Numbered from the stretch's first letter, positions 1 to 5,382 are shown. The stretch: DNA of 5,382 bases from Bacillota bacterium (GCA_023417285.1 JAEZFR010000022.1:1-5382), one strand, 5' to 3'. Made by a program: numbers and translations. Notes: generated by a model not told the origin, from the sequence alone.

Positions 1-228
1 GTATCTGAGAAAGTAGTTATTGATGCTATTGAAAAGGCTAACAAAGCCATTATGGGTGCAAACAAGAAGTTTGAGTTTACCATCCATGAAAAGACAAAAG
101 AGATAATGGTAAAGGTTATAGATACTGACACAAATGAAATTATTAGAGAGATACCAAATGAGAAGGTTCTAGATATGGTTGCCAAGCTATGTGAGATGGC
201 TGGTGTACTAGTTGATGAGAGACGATAA
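1..228 (+). CDS. flaG: FlaG flagellar protein, C-terminal part (5' end cut off by window)
   Basis: The reading frame is open from base 1 and ends at TAA (226-228), giving the last 75 residues; the start lies outside the window. The visible part matches the FlaG family core: a short helix, then a two-strand segment (FEFTIHEKTKEIMVKVIDTD), the signature-like stretch EIIREIPNEKVLDM, and the typical end AGVLVDERR. Family members are usually about 110-130 residues, so roughly a third or more is missing. FlaG is a small protein commonly encoded directly before fliD; in several bacteria it affects filament length or FliD/flagellin behaviour, but its exact role is not settled. Position immediately upstream of fliD supports the call. 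The 89-base gap to fliD holds only a weak AT hairpin and no convincing promoter, so fliD is probably co-transcribed with it. Confidence 0.9.
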   Translation, partial: VSEKVVIDAIEKANKAIMGANKKFEFTIHEKTKEIMVKVIDTDTNEIIREIPNEKVLDMVAKLCEMAGVLVDERR

Positions 229-248
229 CTTATATTGTAATATATAAG
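229..248 (+). repeat. Small AT-rich inverted repeat after flaG
   Basis: CTTATAT (229-235) and ATATAAG (242-248) are perfect 7-base inverted arms around a 6-base loop, starting right after the flaG stop codon. The stem is almost all A-T and no T-run follows, so it is unlikely to terminate transcription efficiently. It may slow 3' exonuclease decay or may be chance in AT-rich DNA. Confidence 0.35.
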
Positions 249-299
249 CTAAGATATGATTTGCATTATATACGATAAAACATGTAGTTAGATACATTT

Positions 300-308
300 A
301 GGAAAGGG
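300..308 (+). promoter_or_regulatory. Ribosome-binding site of fliD
   Basis: AGGAAAGGG lies 9 bases before the ATG at 318. This purine-rich site fixes the fliD start; the residues that follow it lead directly into the conserved FliD N-terminal motif. Confidence 0.75.
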
Positions 309-317
309 TTTGATATT

Positions 318-2267
318 ATGCCAATAAGTTCACTGGGGGGATACACATCTTCATCGAAACTTAGAATTAGTGGGTTATCTACTGGTCTTGATACTGATTC
401 GCTTATTAAGCAATTAATGACCGTAGAACGGGCACCCTATGATAAGCTTGAACAGAAAAAGCAACTTGTGGAGTGGAAAATAAGTGCATACAGAGATATT
501 ACTGGCTTGGTAAAGGGACTAAAGGACGAATATTTTGACGTTGCTAAAATGTCTTCAAATCTTCTGTCACAAGCCGCTTACAAGACTATGAATGTGTCTG
601 GCTCCTCAACTGCATTCTCTGCTGTTGCAAATGCTGATGCCACAGCTGGTACTTATAAGATTAAGGTTGATGCTATTGCTAGTGCTGGATCTGTAACAAG
701 CTCGGGGGCTATTTCAAAAGATATCTCAGGCTCTCAGCCATTTAATTATGAGGGTGTTAAGGGCAAGAAGTTTATGCTTAGTATAGATGGTGTAAGTCAG
801 CAGATTACTATACCTGCCGATATGTCACCAGTAGATACTGAGACAGAGACAGATGCCCTGCTTAGGAATCTTAACAGTGCAATCGCAAAGGCTTTTGGAG
901 AAGGTAAGGTTACCGTATCTGTTGGTGATAGCAATGTATTAAAGTTCTCTTCAGATATATCTTCGGGAGTTACAAATGTTTCAATATTTACTCCCAATGA
1001 TGAGAATCAGTCTGCAGTTGCTGAATTGGGGTTTACCACTGAATCGAGCAAAAGCAATAGAATTTCGACAAACACTACATTGTCAGATTTAAGGGGTAAA
1101 CTTTCAAAGTCCTTTATATTTAATCATGATGACAAGGTAAGATTTTCTATAAATAATGTTGAATTTGAATTTGGAGAAGAAAATACATTGCAGGATGTTT
1201 TTGATAAGGTTAACGCAAATGAAGCTGCCAATGTTAGGATGACATATGATACATTATCAGATTCTGTCAAGGTTGAATCCAAGAGGCTAGGTGCAGGTAC
1301 CTCGGTAAATCTTAGTGATGAGGGCGGGGATTTTCTAAAGGCATTAAACCTGTTGGACGAAACCAATGGGGCGAATTTTACACAGGGTAAAGATGCTGTA
1401 ATATCAGTAAACGGACAGAAGATAACCAGAAGTGATAACTCCATTTTAATAAATGGAATAACAATTAAATTAAAAGATGTAAGCACTACCGAAGAAAGCA
1501 TTACAATTACTCGGGATACAGACTCGTTGTTTAAAAACATAAAAGACTTTGTTAACAAGTATAACGAAATGCTGGATAAAGTAAATACTAAGTTAGCTGA
1601 GAAATATGATAGAGATTATCAGCCACTTACTTCAGAGCAAAGGTCATCAATGACAGATGATCAGATTGAGAAGTGGGAAGCCAAGGCTAAAACGGGTATT
1701 CTTAGAAATGATTCTATTCTGCAGAATATGCTAGATGATATGAACAGGGCCTTAACAGACTCTGTTAAGGGCCAGAAGCTATCATTAAGGGATATAGGAA
1801 TAGCATCGACATCCTGGTCTGATAGAGGGGTTCTTACAATAGACGAGGATGCATTAAAAGCTGCTATAGCAAAAGACCCTGATGCGGTGCAGAGCTTGTT
1901 TACAGCACCTGCTAAAGAGCTTTCTAGTAATGCTACAGCTGCTGAAAAAACTGCAAGTTATCAAAGTCAGGGTATTGCAAGCAGATTCTTTGATGTAATA
2001 GAAACTAATATTAGAACTATTAGAGATTCAAATGGTAAAAAAGGCTTGCTGCTTGAACAAGCTGGCATTACCGGTGATTTTTCAGAATATAGTAATGTTT
2101 TGTACAACGAGATTACTGATTATCAGACGCGAATGACAGAGCTTGCTAGTAAGCTTGATGCAAAGGAAATTGCTTACTATCAAAAGTATTCAGCATTGGA
2201 AACAGCAATGTCAAAGCTAAGTGCCCAAAGTAACTGGCTTACATCGCAGCTATCAAGCTTAGGATAA
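318..2267 (+). CDS. fliD: Flagellar filament cap protein FliD (hook-associated protein 2)
   Basis: FliD forms the cap at the tip of the growing flagellum and helps each exported flagellin monomer fold into the filament. The 649-residue product is in the upper part of the family's usual size range. Residues about 14-115 are the FliD N-terminal domain, with the hallmark LRISGLSTGLDTDSLIKQLM (15-34) and the ERAP turn (37-40) followed by a helix. Residues about 140-345 form variable head domains. From about 355 the hook-IN-like segment (ISVNGQKITR, INGITIKLKDV) leads into the FliD C-terminal domain, with NDSILQNM (464-471), RDIGIAST (491-498), and a final coiled coil (about 590-649) ending in the typical SAQSNWLTSQL. 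No cysteine is present, as is common for exported filament components. The ATG at 318 has a well-spaced AGGAAAGGG. fliS follows after 23 bases, so the two are an operon. Confidence 0.97.
   Translation: MPISSLGGYTSSSKLRISGLSTGLDTDSLIKQLMTVERAPYDKLEQKKQLVEWKISAYRDITGLVKGLKDEYFDVAKMSSNLLSQAAYKTMNVSGSSTAFSAVANADATAGTYKIKVDAIASAGSVTSSGAISKDISGSQPFNYEGVKGKKFMLSIDGVSQQITIPADMSPVDTETETDALLRNLNSAIAKAFGEGKVTVSVGDSNVLKFSSDISSGVTNVSIFTPNDENQSAVAELGFTTESSKSNRISTNTTLSDLRGKLSKSFIFNHDDKVRFSINNVEFEFGEENTLQDVFDKVNANEAANVRMTYDTLSDSVKVESKRLGAGTSVNLSDEGGDFLKALNLLDETNGANFTQGKDAVISVNGQKITRSDNSILINGITIKLKDVSTTEESITITRDTDSLFKNIKDFVNKYNEMLDKVNTKLAEKYDRDYQPLTSEQRSSMTDDQIEKWEAKAKTGILRNDSILQNMLDDMNRALTDSVKGQKLSLRDIGIASTSWSDRGVLTIDEDALKAAIAKDPDAVQSLFTAPAKELSSNATAAEKTASYQSQGIASRFFDVIETNIRTIRDSNGKKGLLLEQAGITGDFSEYSNVLYNEITDYQTRMTELASKLDAKEIAYYQKYSALETAMSKLSAQSNWLTSQLSSLG
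1747..1773 (+). repeat. Strong inverted repeat inside fliD
   Basis: CCTTAACAGA (1750-1759) and TCTGTTAAGG (1761-1770) are perfect 10-base inverted arms around a single central C. GGG before and GCC after extend the pairing with a mismatch. As RNA it would fold as an 8-bp stem with a 5-base loop. It encodes ordinary FliD C-terminal-domain residues (around positions 477-485), so it may be coincidental or may be an RNA structure or protein site within the gene. Confidence 0.6.
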
Positions 2268-2279
2268 TAACTAATATAC

Positions 2280-2285
2280 GGAGGT
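2280..2285 (+). promoter_or_regulatory. Ribosome-binding site of fliS
   Basis: GGAGGT lies 5 bases before the ATG at 2291. It is a near-ideal Shine-Dalgarno sequence, suggesting fliS is translated well in its own right after fliD. Confidence 0.8.
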
Positions 2286-2290
2286 TACTT

Positions 2291-2710
2291 ATGGATCAAT
2301 ATAGAGCGAACACTATTAATACTTCCACACCGGAAGAACTAACGCTTATGCTATACAATGGCCTGGTTAAATTTCTCATGCAGGCAATGAATAATGTTGA
2401 AAAAAAGGAAGTGGAAAAGGCGCATACCTGTATTGTAAAGGCACAGAATATTATTACAGAATTTAAGGTTACTCTTGATATGAAATATCCTGTTTCAGAA
2501 ACAATGTATCTGATTTACGATTATATGAATCAAAGGCTTATTACTGCTGATGTTAAAAAAGATAATGAAATACTGGAGGAAGTTCTGAACCTTGCAAAGG
2601 AATTTAGGGATACTTGGGCTCAAGCCATGAAGTTAGCTAAGCATAGTCCACCTAAACAGGCTATAGGCTCAAATACTGAAACTTCTCTTGCTGCTGCGGG
2701 TTTGGTATAA
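2291..2710 (+). CDS. fliS: Flagellin-specific export chaperone FliS
   Basis: FliS binds the C-terminal region of newly made flagellin in the cytoplasm, keeps it from polymerising, and brings it to the flagellar export apparatus. The 139-residue product shows the family pattern along an all-helical fold: YRANTINTSTPEELTLMLYNG (4-24) at the start, a second helix with KAQNIITEFK (50-59), the central LIYDYMNQRLITA (74-86), and the closing helix ending in FRDTW (105-109). The last 25 or so residues (from KHSPPKQ) are a low-complexity, probably flexible tail, making the protein slightly longer than the usual 120-135. It lies between fliD and a chaperone-like gene with gaps of 23 and 17 bases, the standard late-flagellar order. 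In other Firmicutes FliS also links flagellin level to the FliW-CsrA circuit; none of those genes is in this window. Confidence 0.96.
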   Translation: MDQYRANTINTSTPEELTLMLYNGLVKFLMQAMNNVEKKEVEKAHTCIVKAQNIITEFKVTLDMKYPVSETMYLIYDYMNQRLITADVKKDNEILEEVLNLAKEFRDTWAQAMKLAKHSPPKQAIGSNTETSLAAAGLV

Positions 2711-2715
2711 TGATT

Positions 2716-2721
2716 AGGGGG
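2716..2721 (+). promoter_or_regulatory. Ribosome-binding site of the FlgN/FliT-like gene
   Basis: AGGGGG lies 6 bases before the ATG at 2728, in the 17-base gap after fliS. It supports this start and continuous translation of the operon. Confidence 0.7.
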
Positions 2722-2727
2722 TAATAG

Positions 2728-3216
2728 ATGACACCGGAGGAATATGTAAAGAAGCTAATACAGTTGTCTTTAAATAAGCTTGAATTGTTAGGCCAAGTGC
2801 TTGAAGAGACAAGAAGACAGTCTACTGTAATTACTGAGGATTCTATCGAGGCTTTACAGAAATCCATAGATGCAAAACAGGAACTTATAGACAGGATAGA
2901 TAAGTCTGATGAGGCATTTTCGGTATACTTTGAAAGACTAAAATCTATAAAAAAGGTTAACACTCTTGACCAGCTTAATGTACATGATATTGATGGCCTA
3001 TCGGAGTTAAGACAAGTAATAGAAAAGATTGTGAATACACTTAGAGAGATCGAGAATGTTGAACAATCCAATAATAAGCAGGCTCATAATGTACTAGATA
3101 AACTTGCCACAGAGATCAAAAAGATTAATCATGGTAAGGTAGCCACCAGCGCTTATCGAGCAAGTAAGTACAATGCTGTTGCGGCTACAACCACTTGTTT
3201 CGATACAAAAAAATAA
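2728..3216 (+). CDS. Putative flagellar export chaperone, FlgN/FliT type
   Basis: The 162-residue product is predicted to be almost wholly helical and soluble, with no signal peptide or membrane segment. The first helix (about 2-30, EEYVKKLIQLSLNKLELLGQ) and a second (about 38-78, DSIEALQKSIDAKQELIDRI) form a likely antiparallel coiled coil, followed by a third (about 88-134). The pattern of a self-query helix, then LQKSIDAKQELIDRID, resembles FlgN-type chaperones, which carry the hook-filament junction proteins FlgK and FlgL, or FliT, which serves FliD. The C-terminal part has KINHGKVATSAY (132-143), then a short tail ending CFDTKK; a similar ending with F-D-x-K-K is, to my recollection, frequent in clostridial FlgN-like proteins. 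Position directly after fliD-fliS, 17 bases away and before the operon's terminator, supports a flagellar role. Whether its client is FliD, FlgK/FlgL or something else cannot be told from sequence. Confidence 0.65.
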   Translation: MTPEEYVKKLIQLSLNKLELLGQVLEETRRQSTVITEDSIEALQKSIDAKQELIDRIDKSDEAFSVYFERLKSIKKVNTLDQLNVHDIDGLSELRQVIEKIVNTLREIENVEQSNNKQAHNVLDKLATEIKKINHGKVATSAYRASKYNAVAATTTCFDTKK

Positions 3217-3236
3217 CGAGATTTCTCATTTTAAGA

Positions 3237-3273
3237 GGCTGAGGTAAAATAGATTTTTACCTTAGCCATATTA
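3237..3273 (+). terminator. Probable intrinsic terminator of the fliD-fliS operon
   Basis: The arms GGCTGAGGTAAAA (3237-3249) and TTTTACCTTAGCC (3255-3267) pair over 13 bp with one G-U pair around a 5-base loop, beginning 20 bases after the last flagellar stop codon. The downstream stretch ATATTATTTCT is T-rich but interrupted, so termination may be partial. No equally good T-run follows on the - strand. Confidence 0.65.
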
Positions 3274-3300
3274 TTTCTAGCGGGATAAAACGCTAAGAAA
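3274..3300. repeat. Second intergenic hairpin between convergent genes
   Basis: TTTCTAGCG (3274-3282) and CGCTAAGAAA (3291-3300) pair over 9 bp with one bulged A around an 8-base loop. It lies between the operon terminator and the hydrolase terminator. No T-run follows on either strand, so its role, if any, may be to stabilise a 3' end or to help block convergent transcription. Confidence 0.4.
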
Positions 3301-3313
3301 TGAAGATTGAGTG

Positions 3314-3349
3314 AAAAGAAAAAACAGGAGGCAGCTATTTTGCTGCCTC
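3314..3349 (-). terminator. Intrinsic terminator of the hydrolase gene, overlapping its coding end
   Basis: Reading the - strand, GAGGCAGC and GCTGCCTC form a perfect 8-bp GC-rich stem (arms at 3342-3349 and 3328-3335) with a 6-base loop, followed by CTGTTTTTTCTTTT. This is a textbook Rho-independent terminator. The upstream arm lies inside the hydrolase coding sequence (codons for Glu-Ala-Ala near the C-terminus), and the TAG stop codon at 3335-3337 lies at the loop/downstream-arm boundary. Confidence 0.88.
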
Positions 3350-4306
3350 TGCATCTTTCATTGACAAGTCTATAAAATCAAAAATCCTATTCATGTATTC
3401 ATCAGGATATTTCAAGTAACTCCCAAGGTAATCTGTAGCTCCAGAGTTCCAATAATAAGCTGTAGTAGGATGCTTGCGAGAGTACATTTCATATAGAAGC
3501 TTGGTGTTTCCATAGTGCCTAAAGTTCTCCTGTTGTCCATCAATAAACAAGACTGGTGTCGGTATGATTTCAGGTATCTTTGGTATAATATCTAAGCTAC
3601 TATCAGCTTTACAAATCTGTTTGACTACTAGCTTTATAGTGTGATCAAAAGGAAAACTAGGATAATGTGTCTCTTCAGAAATCAAATCCGTTATAAAGTT
3701 GTCAACTTTTGAATAAGGGCTGTCTGCAATAATCCCAGCGATACTATCTCTATAAGGGGTTTCTAGCAGAGCTAAAAGGCTTGCGGAGGCACCAGTGGAA
3801 TAACCCAGAATAATAATATTTTTGGTCCCTTGCTGCTTTAGGTATTTAATTGCGCTCATAACGTCAATCTTCTCATTTTTACCGAAGGTAGAAATGGAAC
3901 CTGCTGAGTTGCCTGCACCACGTAAGTCATAGGTCATTACATTATAGCCCTTATCATTGAGCATTGAAATGAGCTTAAAAGTATCTTCTCCAAAAGGAAG
4001 TCTATTTTGTCCATAACCATGAACAATAAGTACTGTGTTTTTTGACCCTAAGGCATTAAAATACCAACCATTGAGCTTCTCCTTTGACTCAATACAATAA
4101 AAGCTAACATTTCTGTAATCAGGAGCTATATTTGATGTAATCTGTGGAGTTTCAATCTTCTTCGGGTGTGTAAGGTTAAACCCTGAGATAAAAGAAAGCA
4201 CACCAACTGCAACTATTAAAATAACCAATATATATAAAATGGCGAGAAAAGCGTTTTTTGGCAAACGGCTTTTTCGCTCCTTAAATCCCACTGAATTAAC
4301 TCGCAT
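3335..4306 (-). CDS. Membrane-anchored alpha/beta hydrolase with an altered catalytic triad
   Basis: The 323-residue product has a basic N-terminus (K9, R11, K12, R14, K17), then one hydrophobic segment at about 18-42, so the body probably sits outside the cytoplasm as a signal-anchored domain. Residues about 65-315 are an alpha/beta hydrolase fold of the COG1073-like group: oxyanion-hole motif HGYGQNR (96-102), YDLRGAGNSAG (126-136), nucleophile elbow GYSTGA with Ser170, and ADSPYS (194-199). At the usual acid site, PVLFIDGQQEN (251-261) has Glu260 where family members typically carry Asp; at the usual His site, SGATDYLGSYLKYPDEY (288-304) has Thr-Asp-Tyr instead of a His. The substrate is unknown; activity may be altered or lost. 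The ATG at 4306 has GGAGAAAGGA 14 bases upstream, rather far. An in-frame TTG at 4264 (Leu15) has AAGGAG 12 bases before it and would keep the membrane segment. It is transcribed toward the flagellar operon from a good promoter upstream. Confidence 0.88.
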   Translation of the reverse strand: MRVNSVGFKERKSRLPKNAFLAILYILVILIVAVGVLSFISGFNLTHPKKIETPQITSNIAPDYRNVSFYCIESKEKLNGWYFNALGSKNTVLIVHGYGQNRLPFGEDTFKLISMLNDKGYNVMTYDLRGAGNSAGSISTFGKNEKIDVMSAIKYLKQQGTKNIIILGYSTGASASLLALLETPYRDSIAGIIADSPYSKVDNFITDLISEETHYPSFPFDHTIKLVVKQICKADSSLDIIPKIPEIIPTPVLFIDGQQENFRHYGNTKLLYEMYSRKHPTTAYYWNSGATDYLGSYLKYPDEYMNRIFDFIDLSMKDAEAAK

Positions 4307-4320
4307 TTTTTGATAAATAA

Positions 4321-4330
4321 TCCTTTCTCC
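4321..4330 (-). promoter_or_regulatory. Ribosome-binding site of the hydrolase gene
   Basis: On the - strand GGAGAAAGGA lies 14 bases before the ATG at 4306. The spacing is longer than ideal. An internal AAGGAG (4277-4282) precedes an in-frame TTG (4262-4264), so a shorter product of 309 residues is possible. Confidence 0.5.
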
Positions 4331-4369
4331 AAGACATTTCCAATTTTCAAATAAATAAATATAAATTTA

Positions 4370-4409
4370 ATACTGTGTTTTTTACTAATACAGTATAATA
4401 TTTTATTAG
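4370..4409 (-). repeat. Two overlapping, mutually exclusive inverted repeats in the hydrolase leader
   Basis: ATACTGT (4370-4376) pairs with ACAGTAT (4390-4396) over 7 bp, and CTAATA (4384-4389) pairs with TATTAG (4404-4409) over 6 bp. Each pair has an arm inside the other's loop, so in the transcript only one hairpin can form at a time, barring a pseudoknot. They lie in the predicted 5' leader of the hydrolase mRNA. The DNA is very AT-rich, so chance is a real alternative; the first pair could instead be a protein operator. Confidence 0.35.
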
Positions 4410-4422
4410 AACTATAATGATA

Positions 4423-4451
4423 ATTATATTTTTAATTTATGTTAATGTAAA
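4423..4451 (-). promoter_or_regulatory. Sigma-A-type promoter of the hydrolase gene
   Basis: On the - strand, TTTACA (4446-4451; 5 of 6 consensus) is followed by exactly 17 bases and TATAAT (4423-4428; perfect). Transcription would start near 4416, giving a leader of about 110 bases before the ATG at 4306. It is the best housekeeping promoter match I found in the window. Confidence 0.7.
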
Positions 4452-4459
4452 TACTGGTT

Positions 4460-4469
4460 ACAATATTGT
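4460..4469. promoter_or_regulatory. Short perfect palindrome in the divergent promoter region
   Basis: ACAATATTGT is a perfect 10-base palindrome, 9 bases upstream of the hydrolase -35 box and 30 bases before the start of the radical SAM gene. It also overlaps TACAAT (4459-4464), a possible but weak -10 box for the radical SAM gene (with TTTATG at 4436-4441, 17-base spacing). A regulator bound here could affect both genes, but the site matches no operator I recognise and may be chance. Confidence 0.3.
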
Positions 4470-4499
4470 TAATTATTTACGGGGAGCTTAGATTAGATT

Positions 4500-5382
4500 A
4501 TGGAAGAATTGTGCACAAAGTGTCCTAGGAATTGTGGAGTCAATCGTAGAATAAATATGGGATTTTGCAAGTCATATGCTATGCCAAAGGTGGCCAAAGC
4601 ATTTCTTCACCAATGGGAGGAACCCTGCATTAGTGGAAATGTTGGCTCGGGAACAGTATTTTTTTCGGGATGTAATCTAAAGTGTATATATTGTCAGAAC
4701 TATGATATTAGCCAGGGCAACTTTGGGAAGGAAGTATCTATAGAGCGCCTGATGGAGATTTATTTGGAGTTACAACTAGCTGGTGCACATAATATTAACC
4801 TTGTTAATCCTACTCATTACACTGACGCAATAATAGGGAGTATTTTACCGCTAAAAGAGTCAGGACAGTTAAAAATACCTGTAGTCTATAACTCAAATGG
4901 GTATGAGAAGGTATCTACCCTCAAGGAGCTTGAGACTATTATTGATGTTTATTTGCCAGACTTTAAGTACTTTTCAGAAAAAACAGCACAAGCATATTCC
5001 TTTGCACCAGATTATCCTCAAATCTGTGAAAAGGCAGTAATGGAGATGTTTAGGCAGGTAGGCTCACCAGTATTTGATGAAAATGGGATAATCAAACGGG
5101 GTCTTATAATAAGGCATCTAATATTACCTGGACATACCAAGGGCAGTATAAATATACTTAATTGGATTGCAGAGAATCTGCCCACAACTGTTTATGTATC
5201 TTTGATGAGCCAGTATACTCCCTTTTATAGAGCAAATGAGTTTCCAAAGGTAAATAGGCCCATAACACGAGCTGAATATGAAAGAGTTACCCAGCACTTA
5301 TACAGTTTAGGCCTTACAAATGGATATGTTCAAGAAAGAAATTCTTCAGATACACAATATATTCCCGATTTCAACTTAGAGG
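4500..5382 (+). CDS. Radical SAM Fe-S protein, PflX/COG1313 type (3' end cut off by window)
   Basis: The frame is open from ATG at 4500 to the window end, giving 294 residues of a family usually about 300 or slightly longer, so only a short end is missing. The radical SAM motif CNLKCIYC (58-65; Cys58, Cys62, Cys65) would bind the 4Fe-4S cluster that cleaves S-adenosylmethionine, preceded by the usual GTVFFSG strand. N-terminal cysteines Cys5, Cys8, Cys12 and Cys23 in CTKCPRNCGVNR...GFC are typical of this group and could hold a second cluster. Later family-like stretches are LVNPTHYTD (101-109), YNSNGYE (130-136), YLPDFKYF (151-158), RHLILPGH (205-212) and SLMSQYTPFYRA (234-245). The group resembles pyruvate formate-lyase activating enzymes, but its substrate is unknown. 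GGGGAG at 4481-4486 is 13 bases upstream of the ATG, with an in-frame TAG at 4494, so no earlier start is possible. It is divergent from the hydrolase gene. Confidence 0.9.
   Translation, partial: MEELCTKCPRNCGVNRRINMGFCKSYAMPKVAKAFLHQWEEPCISGNVGSGTVFFSGCNLKCIYCQNYDISQGNFGKEVSIERLMEIYLELQLAGAHNINLVNPTHYTDAIIGSILPLKESGQLKIPVVYNSNGYEKVSTLKELETIIDVYLPDFKYFSEKTAQAYSFAPDYPQICEKAVMEMFRQVGSPVFDENGIIKRGLIIRHLILPGHTKGSINILNWIAENLPTTVYVSLMSQYTPFYRANEFPKVNRPITRAEYERVTQHLYSLGLTNGYVQERNSSDTQYIPDFNLE

Noticed and set aside
250..278. Sigma-28-like promoter before fliD (TAAG ... TACGATAA)
   Set aside because: Only the CGATA core fits the flagellar sigma consensus; the spacing is 17 rather than about 15 and the upstream box is imperfect. 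No good sigma-A pair is seen in this gap either, so read-through from upstream is more likely.
797..997. Open frame on the - strand inside fliD
   Set aside because: It lies wholly within the well-supported fliD gene, has no ribosome-binding site that convinces, and its product resembles no family I know.
1124..1558. 144-codon open frame on the - strand inside fliD
   Set aside because: It is a shadow of the fliD coding frame, rich in Ser/Leu/Val as expected from an antisense reading, with no domain or operon support.
2661..3071. 136-codon open frame on the - strand across fliS and the FlgN/FliT-like gene
   Set aside because: It overlaps two real genes with good ribosome-binding sites on the other strand, and its sequence is Ser/Ile/Phe-rich antisense noise.
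4394..4418. TATAAT copies on the + strand as promoters of the radical SAM gene
   Set aside because: Perfect -10-like hexamers occur at 4394-4399 and 4413-4418, but neither has an acceptable -35 box at 16-18 bases. In such AT-rich DNA TATAAT is expected by chance.
4307..4499. A riboswitch, small RNA gene or short coding frame in the divergent intergenic region
   Set aside because: No known riboswitch core and no short frame with a ribosome-binding site was recognised; the region is explained by promoters, a leader and small AT-rich repeats.
1..5382. Defence system, CRISPR array, insertion sequence or phage remnant
   Set aside because: No spaced repeats, transposase or integrase frames, long terminal inverted repeats or tRNA sites were seen; all long frames are accounted for by flagellar, hydrolase and radical SAM genes.

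Overview
The window looks like chromosomal DNA of a motile, low-GC, Gram-positive anaerobe, most likely a member of the Clostridia. Three things point there. The base composition is AT-rich. The ribosome-binding sites are strong and purine-rich (GGAGG, AGGGGG). The late-flagellar gene order flaG-fliD-fliS-(FlgN/FliT-like) is typical of clostridia. The codon style and protein sequences would suit a Ruminiclostridium-like lineage, but the genus is an inference.

Left part (1-3267, + strand): a flagellar-filament assembly cluster. It holds the 3' end of flaG, the complete filament cap gene fliD, the flagellin chaperone gene fliS, and a small helical protein best read as an FlgN/FliT-type export chaperone. 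fliD, fliS and the chaperone gene are separated by only 23 and 17 bases, each with its own ribosome-binding site, and the cluster ends at a 13-bp hairpin. FliS would hold flagellin before export, FliD would cap the growing filament, FlaG is a FliD/flagellin-associated factor, and the last protein probably escorts hook-filament junction or cap proteins to the export gate.

Middle part (3268-4499): a convergently oriented gene on the - strand for a membrane-anchored alpha/beta hydrolase. The nucleophile elbow is intact, but the usual acid and histidine positions of the catalytic triad appear substituted. Its intrinsic terminator lies partly inside its own coding sequence. Upstream is a 193-base AT-rich divergent intergenic region with a good sigma-A-type promoter for the hydrolase (TTTACA-17-TATAAT) and several small inverted repeats.

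Right part (4500-5382, + strand): a radical SAM Fe-S protein of the PflX/COG1313 type (pyruvate formate-lyase-activase-like), nearly complete but running off the window end.

No mobile element, CRISPR array, tRNA or rRNA is seen, and nothing here clearly amounts to an undescribed multi-gene system. The most interesting points are the substituted triad of the hydrolase, its 5' leader with mutually exclusive hairpins, and the divergent FlgN/FliT-like protein.
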